In this document: piece by piece, positions 62,156-64,000 of the stretch
Position numbering within the stretch: position 1 is the first letter of the stretch
How the letters are laid out: the number at the start of each line of letters is the position of its first letter
The notes under the pieces: model-generated
Database searches by the model: none
Told to the model about the DNA's origin: nothing
What the model saw: only the letters and a program-made list of their open reading frames with translations
Assembly: GCF_003073045.1 (NCBI RefSeq)
Contig: NC_037592.1
Coordinates: 1,027,371 to 1,091,370, forward strand
Reading direction: 5' to 3'
Source: Pomacea canaliculata
Lineage: Eukaryota; Mollusca; Gastropoda; Architaenioglossa; Ampullariidae
DNA: 64,000 nucleotides
Program-made: the position numbers and the translations under genes

Positions 62156-63983
62156 TCACAACAAGAAATCCTGCAACTGGCGAAAAAAATCCTGAAACAG
62201 CAGACTCTGCCTATAACCAGATAGTTTATTAAAAGTGTTTTCATCTTTCACAGGTTTCCAGGAATATCCAAGTGCCTCAGAAATTATGCTTTTCAGTTCC
62301 TCTATTTCCTCAACTGTGTTGACTGCATGTCTGTCAAACAAAATTTTATGTTCATAGACAAGCAGCGTCTTGAGAGCTGGGGCATGCCGAGCCAGGCTGA
62401 TAAGTGCATCTTTTGGGATGAAGAGGTTAAGCAGCACAGTGTGCACACACGTCAGTCTCGACGCCATGGTCTGTGAACATAGATACATGATGAGGTTTAG
62501 CAGCACAGTTTGCACACACTTTAGTCACCATGTACTGTAAAACAGATAAATGATGAGGTTAAGCAGCACATTCTGCACACTTCAGTCTAGACGCCGTGTA
62601 CTGTAAACAGACAGTTTGGTTAGAGGAAGACTAGTTCAAAAAGTTTTAATGAATTAGCATTTCTTTTTCAAGGGGTTTAAGGATTTGTACTACAGATGCC
62701 CTGTTCTATCATGCAACTAGTTTTTTTTCTGAAAATGGAAAATTGTTATTTAAAAGCCAGATGCAAAACTGCTTTCAAATGACTGAGCTCAGTACCAGAT
62801 GTCAACCACCAAAATCTGGATAAAAACCTTTATTCCATTTACATTACAAGCTGTGACCAAACCCCAGTTCTCCAGCTCCCTCATGCAGGCGAAGTGCTCG
62901 GTCAGAGACTTCAGCTGTGAAGTAGACCACCTAGGCCATGTTGTCTGCATGTTTCACAAGTTTTTGAGTAGTGTTAATAATAAACTGGTAGGTTTGCTGG
63001 TTTACTGTATCTAGCCTGGTTGTTTTGGAGGATGTTGGTGTTGGTCTTCAGCTGGAAGTTGTACACATTCTTGCAGTACTCAATCCATTGGTTGAGAACT
63101 GCATTGGTTTCTGTGAGGTTGCCATTGCTGTATTTGATGCCTGAGGTCTCGTGCTGATCTGTCTTAGTGAGGGTCTTCACAAGTTGGTAGGCCTTCTTAC
63201 TGTCACCTTGTGCCATTCCATCCTCTATGGCCTGGCATTGGCTCTCAATTCAGTTCTCCCTAGCTGCCTTCATTCCTTTCTTGAAGGCACAGTTCGCCTC
63301 TTTGTATTTGGAAGCTGCTTCGGGTTTGCTTTTCTTTTTCCTCTTCACAGTCATTCTTTGGTCACAGAGATCTAGGATGTCGTTCAGGATCCATGGCTGT
63401 TTCTTATTTCTATGTCACCTTAGAACCTCCTGGGTTGTTGATATTAACACCTCTTTGATGTTTCCAGAGAGGGTGTCTTCATCACAGTCCACCAGGTTCA
63501 GCATGTGGTCTTGAAGACTTCTGCAACGTTTGGGTCTTGAAGCTTCTCTAAATCAAAGTGAATATTTGAAGGGAGTGTTTGCGAGTCGCTTTGCTTTTAG
63601 CTTCAGCTTCAGGTCTGTTAGGTAACACTGTACAATAGGTCCCAACTTGTTAAGTATCTAGCATTATGTGATTTAAAAAAACAACAACATTTTCTCATTG
63701 ACATTTCTTTAAGGACAATTATGTCAAGTTTTCTTATGCCAAATACAAGTAATATAATGCACATTGCCTGGATGTTAGTAGGCAGGTCCTCCAAATCCGA
63801 GAAAGGCACATCGCTGTAGGCGGCTAGCATGAAGGCAATGTGTTCTAGTGTGGCTCCATACATATCGGCTACAGACAGCAAGAGTGTCCTAGAAATGTTG
63901 TAAAGAATATGGTCAAATACCAAGCTGCATGCGTAGGGATTTGGGCACAAGTCCACTGGCCTGGTCTTGAACACATAGTGCAC
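62156..63983 (-). CDS. 3' end of an unidentified gene (last three exons)
   Basis: Exons 63983-63747, 62944-62843 and 62470-62156 (TGA) join in phase 0 at both borders. The first has a TGTCTGTTTCAG acceptor and a GTATTT donor, the second a GTAAAT donor. The protein reads VHYVFKTRPVDLCPNPYACS, then NISRTLLLSVADMYGATLEH, TSQLKSLTEHFACMRELENW, IPKDALISLARHAPALKTLL and a charged C-terminus ending RQLQDFLL. Spaced Leu-rich segments such as LKSLTEHFACMRELENWGL and LISLARHAPALKTLLV recall irregular leucine-rich repeats of F-box-type proteins. I cannot name the family, and that resemblance is weak. The 5' part lies outside the window. A LINE fragment fills much of the intron at 63.0-63.6 kb. Confidence 0.6.
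62395..62614. repeat. Three-copy repeat spanning an exon acceptor
   Basis: The first coding part and acceptor of the exon ending at 62470 (plus-strand GAGGTTAAGCAGCACAGTGT...GACGCCATGGTCTGTGAAC) recur twice in the intron. These copies start GAGGTTTAGCAGCACAGTTT and GAGGTTAAGCAGCACATTCT, with units of about 65-85 bp. Confidence 0.85.
63010..63605 (-). mobile_element. LINE fragment between endonuclease and RT
   Basis: Minus-strand frames read IHFDLEKLQDPNVAEVF, then GDSKKAYQLVKTLTKTDQHE, LNQWIEYCKNVYNFQLKTNT and LQNNQAR. This is the linker that precedes the reverse transcriptase in common mollusc LINEs (NSKKAYQ..KTLTK..RWTEYCK.LYN). It is broken by several shifts and lies in an intron, in the same orientation as the host gene. 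Confidence 0.8.
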
Positions 63984-64000
63984 CTGAAACAGACAGTAAC

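Noticed and set aside
1-64000. tRNA, rRNA, CRISPR array or bacterial-type operon
   Set aside because: Tandem arrays here have no spacer/repeat structure of CRISPR, no cloverleaf with A and B boxes was recognised, and all supported genes are intron-split nuclear genes.

Overview
The window looks like nuclear DNA of a mollusc, most likely a gastropod. The genes are split into many short exons with GT..AG introns. The best-preserved gene is an invertebrate-type troponin T. Introns and intergenic DNA are packed with minisatellites, CA-type microsatellites, APE-type LINE fragments and one Ty3/Gypsy LTR element. The genus cannot be told from the sequence alone.

Layout from left to right. (1) 1-716, plus strand: the 3' end of a coiled-coil gene I cannot name, with a poly(A) signal at 1433. 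(2) 1.4-9.6 kb: intergenic DNA with several minisatellites. (3) 9.63-27.8 kb, minus strand: a complete troponin T gene. It has 11 coding exons (948 nt, 315 codons) joined with consistent phases, a non-coding first exon and a TATA box. (4) 29.76-39.09 kb, plus strand: an unidentified coiled-coil gene with His/Asp-rich ends, head-to-head with troponin T. (5) 43.35-54.4 kb, minus strand: KIF3B, a kinesin-II motor subunit, in about 21 coding exons, convergent with gene 4. (6) 54.7-55.3 kb: the tail of a LINE. (7) 56.465-61.020 kb, minus strand: a Ty3/Gypsy element with two identical 181-bp LTRs and a 5-bp target duplication; its pol is broken. (8) 62.16-63.98 kb, minus strand: the 3' end of an unidentified gene with another LINE fragment in an intron.

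Troponin T places muscle regulation in the window and KIF3B places intraflagellar/axonal transport. Nothing suggests the genes work as a unit. Three things stand out. First, frame-breaking single-base losses are clustered in the first four motor-domain exons of KIF3B and in parts of two other genes, while troponin T is clean; this points to local assembly error or local gene damage. Second, in three unrelated genes tandem repeats are anchored exactly on an exon-intron boundary. Third, two troponin T introns carry minisatellites whose every unit repeats E-box/AP-1/CRE-like motifs. I see no CRISPR, operon, tRNA or rRNA gene, and no clear new biological system.
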